A DNA stretch of 20,476 nt from a virus: positions 1 through 20,476 of the IMG/VR virus record IMGVR_UViG_3300027734_002867; one strand, 5' to 3'. Under the pieces are notes generated by a model. It ran no database searches. It was not told the origin of the DNA and saw nothing but the letters and a program-made list of their open reading frames with translations. A program made the translations under genes and the position numbers. Shown piece after piece: positions 1 to 6,885 of the stretch (its first letter is position 1; each line of letters opens with the position of its first letter).

Positions 1-1614
1 GAAGTCCCAGAAATTTTTCCGATTGTTTCGTCCCTTACGTCATGGATGACCGACCAGCGACCTACCTTTGATGTGGCTCCCGCAGCGGAACCGCATTCAC
101 CGTTTGCAGAGTTTTACGACCAACTCGCCCACGATTTGAAACTGGTGTTGCAAACCAACTGGCAAGTCGAAAAATTTGATCTCGAAATTGAGAAACTTAT
201 TTGGGACGGCTGGCTTTACGGCATCGGTATCCTGAAATCGTCTTGGGATCAGAACCGTGTCGGCGGACTTGGCAATGCCATGATTTCCCGTATCGACCCG
301 TTTACGTTTTACCCTGACCCGCAAGCCCGCAACATGGATGACGCCAACTATTTTGTTGAAGTGAAAACGTTGCCGGCTCAGGAAGTTGAACGACGTTTTC
401 CGGGGGCATTGAAACGTATCGGTGACGACGCTTATCAGGATTACACGGAAGAATCACCGACTGTTATCAGTGAAACAACTGGGGCAGCGACGCAACCTAA
501 AGCAAACCCTGGAGCCATTTCGCCGGCCACTGCACCCCGTTACGGACTACCCGGTCAAACCGACCGTATGACCGTCAACGACACCCGTGGCATTACTTTG
601 TTTGAGGCATGGCTACGCACCCCCGTCCACACAGACGCCTTCCCTAGCCTCCCTGAAGACGAATCAGCTCTTTCCGGTCCGTCAGACAAAGAACGTATTT
701 ACGATGGCTGGCGATGTGTAGTTATTGCCGGTAACTGTGTGTTAATGGACGAACCCGCAGATGAACTGTGGAACCACGGACAGCACCCATACGACCGGTA
801 TGTACCGATTGATACCGGAGAGTTCTTTAGTTACTCAATGGTGGAGATGCTGTCACCCACACAGCTGTCCATTAATCGCCTTTTGGCGGCGATGGAACAT
901 AACATTTGGCTTACCGGTAACCCAGTGTTTTTGGAAGACAACCGTGCCGGCATTCAACGCACCAAAATCACTAACAAACCCGGTCAGCGTATTAGTATCA
1001 ACGCAGGTGGACGGGCCGAATGGTTGAATCCGCCGCCGTTCCACGAACAATTCGCTATGTCACTAATCGGATTTTATATTGGTGAAATGGAACGCATTTC
1101 CGGTCTGTCAGGCATTGTCCGTGGAGCCACCCCCACCGGACGCAACTCACAAGGCGTGCTGGATTCGGTGCAAGAAGCAGCGTTTGTGCGGATCAGGCAG
1201 GCATTACGCAACCTTGAAGTTGCTTTGCGTGGCTCAGGCGAAAAAGTTGCTTCTCTGGTATGCGAATTTTATGACAAACCACGTTTGGTGGCGATGATTG
1301 GGCCGTCCGGTGAGAAAACTGCCCTCGCCCTTCACCACATGCACTTTTACACGCCCAGCCTCGAAGGTCGTGTCCCCATGCGTTTCCAACTTCTCGTATC
1401 AGCTGGTTCACAAACCTCCACATCACGTTCCGCACGGGTTGGAGAAGCCGACGCCCTGTTCGCTATGGGTGCATTGGACACTGAAGCCGTCTTGGAAGCA
1501 CATGACTGGCCAAACCGCAACATGATTACCCAGCGAATCAGGGAAATGCAGGCAGCTAACGGCACGTTAGGGCAACCCCCTGGCGCACGTCAACGTACAC
1601 AACGGAAATCCTGA
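1..1614 (+). CDS. Portal protein (5'-truncated by window edge)
   Basis: Forms the dodecameric ring at one capsid vertex through which DNA is packaged and ejected. The frame is open from base 1 with no stop, so the first visible ATG (46) is probably internal. The 15 codons before it read EVPEIFPIVSSLTSW, which continues the typical portal N-terminal helix leading into the RPTFDV segment. About 537 residues are visible. Portal-like features are an early alpha/beta region with WDGWLYGIGILKSSWD, the RIDPFTFYPDP stretch (a placement common in portals), a long central helical region around IGEMERISGLSGIVRG, and a charged, Gln/Arg-rich C-terminus. The stop overlaps the next start (TGATG at 1612-1616), implying translational coupling. 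The scaffold-like and capsid genes downstream support the call. The large terminase is expected upstream, outside the window. Confidence 0.85.
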   Translation, partial: EVPEIFPIVSSLTSWMTDQRPTFDVAPAAEPHSPFAEFYDQLAHDLKLVLQTNWQVEKFDLEIEKLIWDGWLYGIGILKSSWDQNRVGGLGNAMISRIDPFTFYPDPQARNMDDANYFVEVKTLPAQEVERRFPGALKRIGDDAYQDYTEESPTVISETTGAATQPKANPGAISPATAPRYGLPGQTDRMTVNDTRGITLFEAWLRTPVHTDAFPSLPEDESALSGPSDKERIYDGWRCVVIAGNCVLMDEPADELWNHGQHPYDRYVPIDTGEFFSYSMVEMLSPTQLSINRLLAAMEHNIWLTGNPVFLEDNRAGIQRTKITNKPGQRISINAGGRAEWLNPPPFHEQFAMSLIGFYIGEMERISGLSGIVRGATPTGRNSQGVLDSVQEAAFVRIRQALRNLEVALRGSGEKVASLVCEFYDKPRLVAMIGPSGEKTALALHHMHFYTPSLEGRVPMRFQLLVSAGSQTSTSRSARVGEADALFAMGALDTEAVLEAHDWPNRNMITQRIREMQAANGTLGQPPGARQRTQRKS

Positions 1615-2429
1615 TGCCAAACTTTAATGACTCCATGAAAGCCAAAGTCGCGCCGGCAGCCATTAACACTGGTTTGGATAGACCGGCAGGCACAGGGTCA
1701 ACAAACGATTTGCTTTATGCTAAATGGGGTGGCAGTACAGGCAGCATTAATGACGCTGGCAACACTTATTTTAACACGGTTAGTGGTCCGGCGTTTCGCT
1801 CGGCGTCAACGGTAACAACACAGACAACTTCGCTTACTGGCACAATTCCTTCTGGTGTCGTTGCTGGTGACATTCTCATCGCACACGTTCGCATCAAATT
1901 TGAACCAAAAGTTGGCACACAAGGTGATATAACTTACGCAGGCTGGACAATGCGTGGTTCCGAGAACGATTACTACGGCGGTTATTGGACTGCCACTTAT
2001 TCAAGAACCGCCACCGGTTCAGATTCTTCATTGACTTGGACTGGGGGAACAAACTGGCATGGAGCCCAAATGTCGATTGTGGCCCTTTCCGGTGCGACTG
2101 CATTGCAGATTTACTATGTGCCAACTGGCATAGCGTCAGACACTTTGTCGGGTCTTGTTGGTGCTTCGATTACCGCCGCCACTTCACCAACGCTTCTTCT
2201 TGGATTTTGGAGCAACACATGTGCCGCTATTTCTGGTTTAGGAACCTTGACACCACCGGCCTCAATGACTGAACGAGTGAACTCCGGGTTTTTAATGATC
2301 GCTAGTGCTGAACGCAATAACGCCATGATTGCTACACAAACTTTGACGGCTCCTGGTGCAACCGGAACTAGAACCGCAACTGTTTCCAATAGTGCTGCCA
2401 ACTTTGTTCAAATGATCGTGGTCAGATAA
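1614..2429 (+). CDS. Beta-rich structural-type protein, possible virion surface or decoration protein
   Basis: 271 residues with no enzymatic motif that I recognise. The N-terminal ~55 residues are low in hydrophobics (PAGTGSTNDLLYAKWGG region). From about residue 60 the protein is Thr/Ser/Gly-rich with alternating beta-strand patterns. It contains a segment of the type TIPSGVVAGDILIAHV, then YAGWTMRGSE and WTATYSRTATGSDSSLTWT. This 'P-x-G-V-x-A-G-D-I-L' plus 'GW' pattern recurs in beta-sandwich modules of phage and secreted proteins. A role on the virion surface or in adsorption is inference. The gene starts inside the portal stop codon (TGATG) without a strong Shine-Dalgarno and ends overlapping the next start (TAATG), so three genes are coupled. 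It is unusual to find such a gene between portal and scaffold. Confidence 0.6.
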   Translation: MPNFNDSMKAKVAPAAINTGLDRPAGTGSTNDLLYAKWGGSTGSINDAGNTYFNTVSGPAFRSASTVTTQTTSLTGTIPSGVVAGDILIAHVRIKFEPKVGTQGDITYAGWTMRGSENDYYGGYWTATYSRTATGSDSSLTWTGGTNWHGAQMSIVALSGATALQIYYVPTGIASDTLSGLVGASITAATSPTLLLGFWSNTCAAISGLGTLTPPASMTERVNSGFLMIASAERNNAMIATQTLTAPGATGTRTATVSNSAANFVQMIVVR

Positions 2430-2980
2430 TGAGATACATAGTTTCAGGACTTCACCGGACAGGCACTTCGGCACTTGTAAGGGCAGTATCAGAAGCGTCA
2501 ACACTTGCCCTCCATGCTGACGCTTCTGTGGAAAGTGTCATTAAGTCACGGGAAATTGACCCGGCGTACAATCCAAATCCGGCAGGGTACTTTTCTCACG
2601 GCACCATGTTTACTCAGATAGCTGATTGGATTGCTGATACACCCGACAATTCAGTAATGAAAGCGGCACCGGAAGCGTTTCTAAACGGGGCCGGCACTGA
2701 ACCTTTAAAGGTTATTCTCACCAGCCGTCCGCAATCCGAAATTGAATTGTCTTTTATGAAAGCTTTCGGTATGGATGTGCCGGAATTCCGGTACACAGCC
2801 CGCATTAACGCCGAAAACATCCTTAAAACAGCCGAAAACGTTGATTTAACTATCATCGATTTTGCTGATTTGATCGCTGACCCGACCGCTGTTTTCACTG
2901 ATTTGGCAGCGAATAAGTGGCCTATCGACATTGATAAAGCCGCATCCACCATTGACCCGACCCTGTATCGCAACAAGTAA
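2429..2980 (+). CDS. Sulfotransferase-like P-loop protein
   Basis: 183 residues. The N-terminus IVSGLHRTGTSALV (residues 4-17) matches the 5'-phosphosulfate-binding loop of the sulfotransferase superfamily, usually GxxRSGTS, here with T11 in place of Ser. The rest follows the family order: NPAGYF near residues 50-55 (family NPxGYxE), KAAPEAF near 78-84, and KVILTSRPQSEIELS near 94-108, where SR and the later Ser correspond to the 3'-phosphate-binding segment. DFADLIADP near 144-152 is next, and the protein ends in a DPTLYR motif. Family members transfer sulfate from PAPS to sugars, proteins or small molecules; the acceptor cannot be read here. The length is at the short end for the family, and no clear catalytic His is obvious. 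The start overlaps the upstream stop (TAATG). An unrelated P-loop kinase is less likely because the classical GxxxxGK[ST] lysine is missing. Confidence 0.7.
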   Translation: MRYIVSGLHRTGTSALVRAVSEASTLALHADASVESVIKSREIDPAYNPNPAGYFSHGTMFTQIADWIADTPDNSVMKAAPEAFLNGAGTEPLKVILTSRPQSEIELSFMKAFGMDVPEFRYTARINAENILKTAENVDLTIIDFADLIADPTAVFTDLAANKWPIDIDKAASTIDPTLYRNK

Positions 2981-2989
2981 GGAAACCTG

Positions 2990-3202
2990 ATGCCTGATCT
3001 TGGATCATCTAACACCCCTGTCCCCATGCCCCGTGATTATGTGGGCGGACCAGACCAGTTTGCTGTTGTCCGTGTCATTGACGGTCACAAAACGTTTGCT
3101 GTAGGCGAAGAAGGACGTAACTGTTATTACCCTAACGGTGACCCTGATGCGTCATCGGAAACCGGTGAAGTGTCTTACGACTTTTCACCTGAGGAATACT
3201 AA
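2990..3202 (+). CDS. Small hypothetical protein, 70 aa
   Basis: No family recognised. It is Pro/Gly-rich at the N-terminus (NTPVPMPRDYVGG) and acidic at the C-terminus (SYDFSPEEY), with a central strand-like stretch FAVVRVIDGHKTFAV. A good ribosome-binding site (AAGGA at 2979-2983) lies 6 nt before the ATG and overlaps the end of the sulfotransferase-like gene. Placement just before the scaffold and capsid genes suggests a head-associated accessory protein, which is inference only. Confidence 0.6.
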   Translation: MPDLGSSNTPVPMPRDYVGGPDQFAVVRVIDGHKTFAVGEEGRNCYYPNGDPDASSETGEVSYDFSPEEY

Positions 3203-3272
3203 TACATTCCACTGCATTAAACATTAAATGCCGTACACTTGTGTTCGGTCCCTCACACTTTGGAGATTAACT

Positions 3273-3419
3273 ATGCCCAACGAGGCGAAGATTCAGAGCA
3301 ACACCGGAAATGCACAGATCAAGAAGGTTGGCCACACGGCTACTACGCTTTTTGGTTCGAACCCTGACGCTAAGGGTCCGACGAACAGCAAAACCCCCCG
3401 TGACCTTTCCGCTAAGTGA
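3273..3419 (+). CDS. Small basic hypothetical protein, 48 aa
   Basis: The frame is open from an ATG at 3228, but I chose the ATG at 3273. A GGAG sits 7 nt before it, and the upstream residues (MPYTCVRSLTLWRLT) do not look protein-like. The product begins MPNEAKIQSN and is rich in Lys, Thr, Asn and Gly with no hydrophobic core, so it may be disordered or DNA/capsid-associated. No family recognised. It sits in a run of three small genes just before the scaffold-like gene. Confidence 0.5.
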   Translation: MPNEAKIQSNTGNAQIKKVGHTATTLFGSNPDAKGPTNSKTPRDLSAK

Positions 3420-3420
3420 T

Positions 3421-3439
3421 CTGACCATTTAAGGATCAG
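3421..3439 (+). promoter_or_regulatory. Small hairpin holding the ribosome-binding site of the 123-aa gene
   Basis: CTGACC (3421-3426) can pair with GGATCAG (3433-3439) with one bulged A, leaving a 6-nt loop. The AAGGA ribosome-binding site (3431-3435) lies partly in the loop and partly in the 3' arm, three bases before a GTG start. This could damp translation of the 123-aa protein. The stem is short and the role is inference. Confidence 0.25.
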
Positions 3440-3441
3440 TT

Positions 3442-3813
3442 GTGCCTACCACCCGTACAGATAATACGTTTCAGGAAGCTCTTATGAAAATGCTCCGCAG
3501 CCTTGCGGACATGAAGGTGCTTCCCGATGCCGATTTGGAATGGGTGCTGGGGATTGAAATGGAAGTTGTTCAAAAACTGCGTGAGCCTATTGATCTTATG
3601 CAGCAGCAAGGAACAACTGGTGTGCCTGGAATGCCCCCAATGTCCGGCCCTATGGGTCCAATGGATCAGGGTATGGGTGGCGGTATGCCTCCTATGCCTA
3701 TGGGTCCACCTCCGGGTGGTCCGATGATGGGTGGCGGCGGCGTTCCAGGCATCCGCAATGAAGCACCAATGCCAAATCCCGACGAACTTCGTCGGCTTCT
3801 AACACAGGGGTAA
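3442..3813 (+). CDS. Gly/Met/Pro-rich small protein, 123 aa
   Basis: It starts with GTG; AAGGA at 3431-3435 lies 6 nt upstream. Residues 1-52 are predicted helical (QEALMKMLRSLADMKVLPD, then a second helix ending in LMQQQG). Residues ~55-105 are a low-complexity Met/Pro/Gly tract (GMPPMSGPMGPMDQGMGGGM), followed by a short C-terminal helix DELRRLLTQG. Helix, flexible Met/Pro/Gly linker and helix is an architecture seen in phage head-assembly accessory proteins next to scaffolds, but no specific family is recognised. The next gene follows after 8 nt. Confidence 0.6.
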   Translation: MPTTRTDNTFQEALMKMLRSLADMKVLPDADLEWVLGIEMEVVQKLREPIDLMQQQGTTGVPGMPPMSGPMGPMDQGMGGGMPPMPMGPPPGGPMMGGGGVPGIRNEAPMPNPDELRRLLTQG

Positions 3814-3821
3814 ATTAAAAC

Positions 3822-4952
3822 ATGAGTATTGAGGACGCTTTCGCTCCCGGCGACGCATACGACGATAATCAGTCACTAACAAACCGTGAAGGTTTGGATG
3901 CTGCAACAGGCACAGCCGCTGACGGTGTAGACACCGCACCGGGTATGACTGTAGCGGATATGGCTTCTGAACTCGCAGAGTTTTTCACTGAACGAGATCA
4001 GGGTTACGAAACACCGGTTATTGAAGAAATCGAAGCCGACCGTGACGTGGACGCTGAAGTTGATTTGCGTCCCGACAACGATCAAACCGTTTTTGACCCG
4101 GACGAGCAGCCACTTCCTGTTCAGGAACCGGACACTTATTCCATTAATGGCCGAGACATCAGTCGTGACGAAGCGAACCAGCTTTTAGCTCTTTACGACT
4201 GGGCTGCGACCCTGCCCCCAGAGTCTGCACAAGCAATCAACGATGTGCTTTCTGGTCAGTATTATCTTGCACCGGTTGACAGTACCCCATCCGCGCCGGC
4301 CCCCACCGCGGCGAGCGGCAGCGGCCCATCCCCGGCCACCTTTACCCCTGGGGTGGCTGGGGTAGGGCAGACTTCTGTTCCTGCTATTGACCCTAACCGG
4401 TTTGTTGACCCGGAACTTGCCCAGTATGTGCAGCAGGTCACTGACCAGCAGAACGCCCTTATCGCTCAGCAGCAGCAGCAGCTCGCTGATTATCAGGCGC
4501 AGCAGGCGCAACTTGCTTCGTATCAGGCGCAGCAGGAACAAGACCGTCTGATGCAGCAAGTTCAGGTCGGTCAGAACACGTTTTCTGAAACACATCCTGA
4601 CTTCACCCCCCAAGACATTGATGCTCTTGTTAATCAGGTCGCTTCCCTCCAAATTGTTCCTTCACTAATGAAGAAGCATGCAGGGAACGCAGCGGCAGCA
4701 ATGTCTGAAGCAATGGAAACGGCACTGTGGGCTACCCCGCAGTTCCGTGACCGTGCCATTCAAGCACAAATCGATCAGTTCGCACAGACCACTGAGCAGA
4801 CCGCACAGAAGAAGCGGAAAGCTAGTGCTTTGTCAGGTTCAAGCGGATCAGTTGCCCGCACCGCCCCCGACGCCCGTCCTATGACGAAGGCTGAGCGTGA
4901 GCAGGCAATGATTCGTGAAGTCGCCAACGCTATGAACGGTGCTGAAGGCTAA
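3822..4952 (+). CDS. Putative capsid assembly scaffolding protein
   Basis: 376 residues, very acidic in the first third (EEIEADRDVDAEVDL, RPDNDQTVFDPDEQ). A Pro/Ala/Ser/Thr linker follows (about residues 155-185), then a Gln-rich coiled coil (QQVTDQQNALIAQQQQQL, about 200-245). The second half is helical, with a basic end (QTAQKKRKAS near 328-337) and a short C-terminal helix MTKAEREQAMIREVANAMNG. An acidic, largely helical protein with a basic C-terminus directly upstream of the major capsid gene is the classic scaffold pattern. The coiled coil contains two 10-residue repeats (ADYQAQQAQL, ASYQAQQEQD). The ATG is preceded by AGGGG at 11 nt. A helical minor head protein is the alternative. Confidence 0.65.
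   Translation: MSIEDAFAPGDAYDDNQSLTNREGLDAATGTAADGVDTAPGMTVADMASELAEFFTERDQGYETPVIEEIEADRDVDAEVDLRPDNDQTVFDPDEQPLPVQEPDTYSINGRDISRDEANQLLALYDWAATLPPESAQAINDVLSGQYYLAPVDSTPSAPAPTAASGSGPSPATFTPGVAGVGQTSVPAIDPNRFVDPELAQYVQQVTDQQNALIAQQQQQLADYQAQQAQLASYQAQQEQDRLMQQVQVGQNTFSETHPDFTPQDIDALVNQVASLQIVPSLMKKHAGNAAAAMSEAMETALWATPQFRDRAIQAQIDQFAQTTEQTAQKKRKASALSGSSGSVARTAPDARPMTKAEREQAMIREVANAMNGAEG
4491..4536 (+). repeat. 30-bp-period direct repeat in the scaffold coiled coil
   Basis: TATCAGGCGCAGCAGG occurs at 4491-4506 and again at 4521-4536, in frame, and encodes YQAQQ within a 10-residue repeat. A CAG/AGC-rich run lies just before it. It probably arose by slippage or local duplication and lengthens the coiled coil. 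Confidence 0.8.
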
Positions 4953-4973
4953 TGCTTTCAGTTTCCTTCATTC

Positions 4974-5038
4974 GTGGTGAACGGCACCCACATCGGGGGC
5001 CATCCTTAACCCCAACCCCTTCGGGTACCACCCCGATG
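4974..5038 (+). promoter_or_regulatory. Structured leader upstream of the major capsid gene
   Basis: The 102-nt gap before the capsid gene is the second longest on this strand and contains strong complementarity. CATCGGGG (4991-4998) pairs perfectly with CCCCGATG (5031-5038). The 32-nt loop contains a further small stem, ACCC (5015-5018) with GGGT (5023-5026). A preceding stem can form between GTGGTG (4974-4979) and CACCCAC (4985-4991, one bulge). No U-run follows, so it is not a standard terminator. It ends two bases before the GGAGG of the capsid gene. A role in mRNA processing, stability or high-level capsid translation is inference. Confidence 0.45.
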
Positions 5039-5054
5039 AAGGAGGCATGACACG

Positions 5055-6029
5055 ATGGCAACTCCCATCGGCAGCAACGTCGTCACCGCCATCTCCCGGC
5101 ATTACATTATGCCTGAGATCGTTGATAACATTTACAACAGCAACCCGATCTTCTTCCGTCTGAACAAGGCAAACAAGCGGATCGTGCGTGGTGGAACTCA
5201 AATCGAAGTTCCTCTCATGTACTCGCGTTTCGGTACCGGCGGAGCCTACTCTGGCTTTGACCTCCTGAACGTGGCCCCGTCCGACACCATCAAGAATGGT
5301 TCGTGGGACTGGAAGCAGCAGTATGTGAACGTCACCGTTGACGGTCTTACCCTCATCAAGACTGACAACCCGCAGGCTGTCGCAAACTTCATTCAACTCT
5401 ATTTCGCTCAGGCTGAAATGGAAATGGCTGAAAACCTTGCGACCGGTCTCTGGTCTGACGGCACAACCAACACGAAGGACATTGACGGCCTTAAGGGTTC
5501 AGTTGATGATGGTACGGTTCTTGCCACCTATGGTGGTCTGTCCCGTTCCGCTAACACTTGGTGGAAGTCACAGGTCGATTCAACGACTTCGACTCTTACC
5601 CTTGCAGCCCTTCAGTCCATGTTTGGTTCGGTTTCCCGTGCAGGTCGTCACCCGTCGATCATCTGCTCACGTCAGGAACAGTACAACCGTTTCTGGAACC
5701 TCAACGTTGTTACCCAGCAGTTCCCGACCCAGCCTTCAGGTATGGACGAGCAGCTTGCGGCAGCCGGTTTCACAAACCAGTTGTTTAACGGTATCCCGTG
5801 GGTTGTTGATTCACATTGCTTTGACGGTCCTAACTCGTCGAACTCGGCTATTGTTATGCTCAACGAAGATTTCCTGTACTGGGCTGTTTCTCCTCGCGCA
5901 GATTTTTACCTTGAGCCTTTCCAGTCGCCAGTTAATCAGGACGCTATGGTCGCCAAGATGCTTTGGGCCGGCAACCTTATTAACACGAACGTGTCCCGTC
6001 ACGGCAAGCTCACGAACATCTCGGCGTAA
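5055..6029 (+). CDS. Major capsid protein, HK97-fold type
   Basis: 324 residues forming the icosahedral shell. Typical capsid features are a short N-terminal region, NPIFFRLNKANK (29-40), a GGTQIEVPL strand followed by YSRFGTGGAYSGFDLLN (E-loop-like), and SWDWKQQYVNVTVDGLTL (83-100). Next come a helix of the AEMEMAENLATGLW type (spine-helix-like), a VDDG loop, IICSRQEQYNRFWNL, and a C-terminal beta segment NEDFLYWAVSPRADFYLEPF. GGAGG at 5041-5045 lies 9 nt before the ATG. An earlier ATG at 5047 is out of frame. Length, position after a scaffold-like gene and the small decoration-like genes downstream all agree. The C/T-ending codon choice is consistent with high expression. Confidence 0.88.
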   Translation: MATPIGSNVVTAISRHYIMPEIVDNIYNSNPIFFRLNKANKRIVRGGTQIEVPLMYSRFGTGGAYSGFDLLNVAPSDTIKNGSWDWKQQYVNVTVDGLTLIKTDNPQAVANFIQLYFAQAEMEMAENLATGLWSDGTTNTKDIDGLKGSVDDGTVLATYGGLSRSANTWWKSQVDSTTSTLTLAALQSMFGSVSRAGRHPSIICSRQEQYNRFWNLNVVTQQFPTQPSGMDEQLAAAGFTNQLFNGIPWVVDSHCFDGPNSSNSAIVMLNEDFLYWAVSPRADFYLEPFQSPVNQDAMVAKMLWAGNLINTNVSRHGKLTNISA

Positions 6030-6042
6030 GGGAGGCTGACTA

Positions 6043-6366
6043 ATGGCAGCCACAGTTACGTCCGTTTTTTCGGGCAGCATTCTTGGAGCAAAGCAACGTG
6101 TTTCGGTTACGACCATTACCGGTGATTCATCGTACGCCACTGGCGGCTATGCGATCACCGCTAACCAGGTCGGTTTTAGCCGAATTACCGCTGTTCTTGC
6201 TGTAGGCGCAAACACCGGTTACGTCCCCAGTTGGGATCAAACCAACCTGAAGCTGAAGGTTTTCTACGCCGACAACAATGCCGCCGCAGATTCAGCCCTC
6301 ATCGAAGTCCCGGCAGCAACGGACCTCTCGGCAGTTTCATTCACTGTACTTGCATTCGGAATTTAG
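6043..6366 (+). CDS. Small capsid-associated or structural protein, 107 aa
   Basis: Compact beta-rich protein with the pattern SSYATGGYAIT (about 29-39), a central ITAVLAVGANTGY, a strand LKLKVFY, and a C-terminal DLSAVSFTVLAFGI. Small proteins ending in 'DLSxxxFxVLAxG' and carrying a 'YxTGG' motif are common directly after capsid genes in metagenomic short-tailed phages, where they are annotated as structural. A decoration or cement role is inference. A GGGAGG ribosome-binding site lies in the 13-nt gap after the capsid gene. Confidence 0.7.
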   Translation: MAATVTSVFSGSILGAKQRVSVTTITGDSSYATGGYAITANQVGFSRITAVLAVGANTGYVPSWDQTNLKLKVFYADNNAAADSALIEVPAATDLSAVSFTVLAFGI

Positions 6367-6379
6367 GAGATAAACCGAA

Positions 6380-6808
6380 ATGGCAGAACGTCAACTCAAT
6401 AACCCCTCGGGTGCTTTCGGGTATTCGGGTCTTAACGCAACGGGTTTCCGTACGGAAATTCCAATGCCTACCGCAGCAGCCATCACCGGTGTGAAGGTTG
6501 TTTCAATTAATGGTTCTGGTCAGGTTCTGACTGCAACCACCAGCGTCGCCCCGGCTCTTGCTTTCGGTGTTAGCACCGGTTCAGCAGTGTCCGGCGGTGT
6601 CGTCCCTGTTGTGACTTATGGCATCATTGAGAGTGTTCCTTCTGATGGAACGATCGCTGTTGGTGCTGTCCTGAAGCGTTCCGGCACCACTGCCGGTTCG
6701 GTGATCGATGCTACTTCTTCGGCTGCGCCGGGTGAAGTTATTGGTATCGCTCTCACCGCCGCTTCGGGTACAAGCACTTGCACGGTGCTTGTCGGTCATC
6801 GAGGCTGA
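6380..6808 (+). CDS. Capsid decoration-like protein (DUF2190-like), 142 aa
   Basis: Rich in Ala, Gly, Ser, Thr and Val, with repeated beta strands. The end GEVIGIALTAASGTSTCTVLVG resembles small trimeric capsid decoration proteins, which finish in a 'GxxxGxAL..AASG...VxV' pattern. The middle portion (ALAFGVSTGSAVSGG, VPVVTYGIIESVPSDGTIAVG) has the same fold signature, in which a per-sample value is reset and normalised. It probably binds the outer capsid lattice. GGAG lies 10 nt before the ATG, 13 nt after the preceding gene. The stop codon lies inside a perfect 18-bp tandem repeat. Confidence 0.65.
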   Translation: MAERQLNNPSGAFGYSGLNATGFRTEIPMPTAAAITGVKVVSINGSGQVLTATTSVAPALAFGVSTGSAVSGGVVPVVTYGIIESVPSDGTIAVGAVLKRSGTTAGSVIDATSSAAPGEVIGIALTAASGTSTCTVLVGHRG

Positions 6809-6839
6809 TACACGCAGTAAAGCTGATACACGCAGTAAA
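6804..6839 (+). repeat. Perfect 18-bp tandem duplication over a stop codon
   Basis: GCTGATACACGCAGTAAA occurs twice back to back (6804-6821 and 6822-6839). The unit length is six codons. The decoration gene's TGA is in copy 1, and each copy carries an in-frame TGA and TAA, so the duplication creates a string of stops. It may be a slippage product. Confidence 0.95.
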
Positions 6840-6885
6840 GTAGTAAACCCGCTGTCGCTCACCGCACCCATTTAGGAGTTTTACA

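Noticed and set aside
3228-3272. Earlier start (3228) for the 48-aa gene
   Set aside because: No ribosome-binding site at 3228, while 3273 has GGAG at 7 nt; the extra residues look like untranslated leader.
4185-4652. 155-aa minus-strand open frame opposite the scaffold gene
   Set aside because: Leu/Arg-rich antisense shadow of the Gln/Ala-rich coding strand, with no plausible ribosome-binding site and no folding pattern.
5047-5054. ATG at 5047 as capsid start
   Set aside because: Out of frame with the capsid protein; the frame from 5055 carries all capsid motifs.
5338-6039. 233-aa plus-strand frame overlapping the capsid gene
   Set aside because: Ser/Arg/Thr-rich frame-shifted reading of the capsid codons; the capsid frame has clear family motifs.
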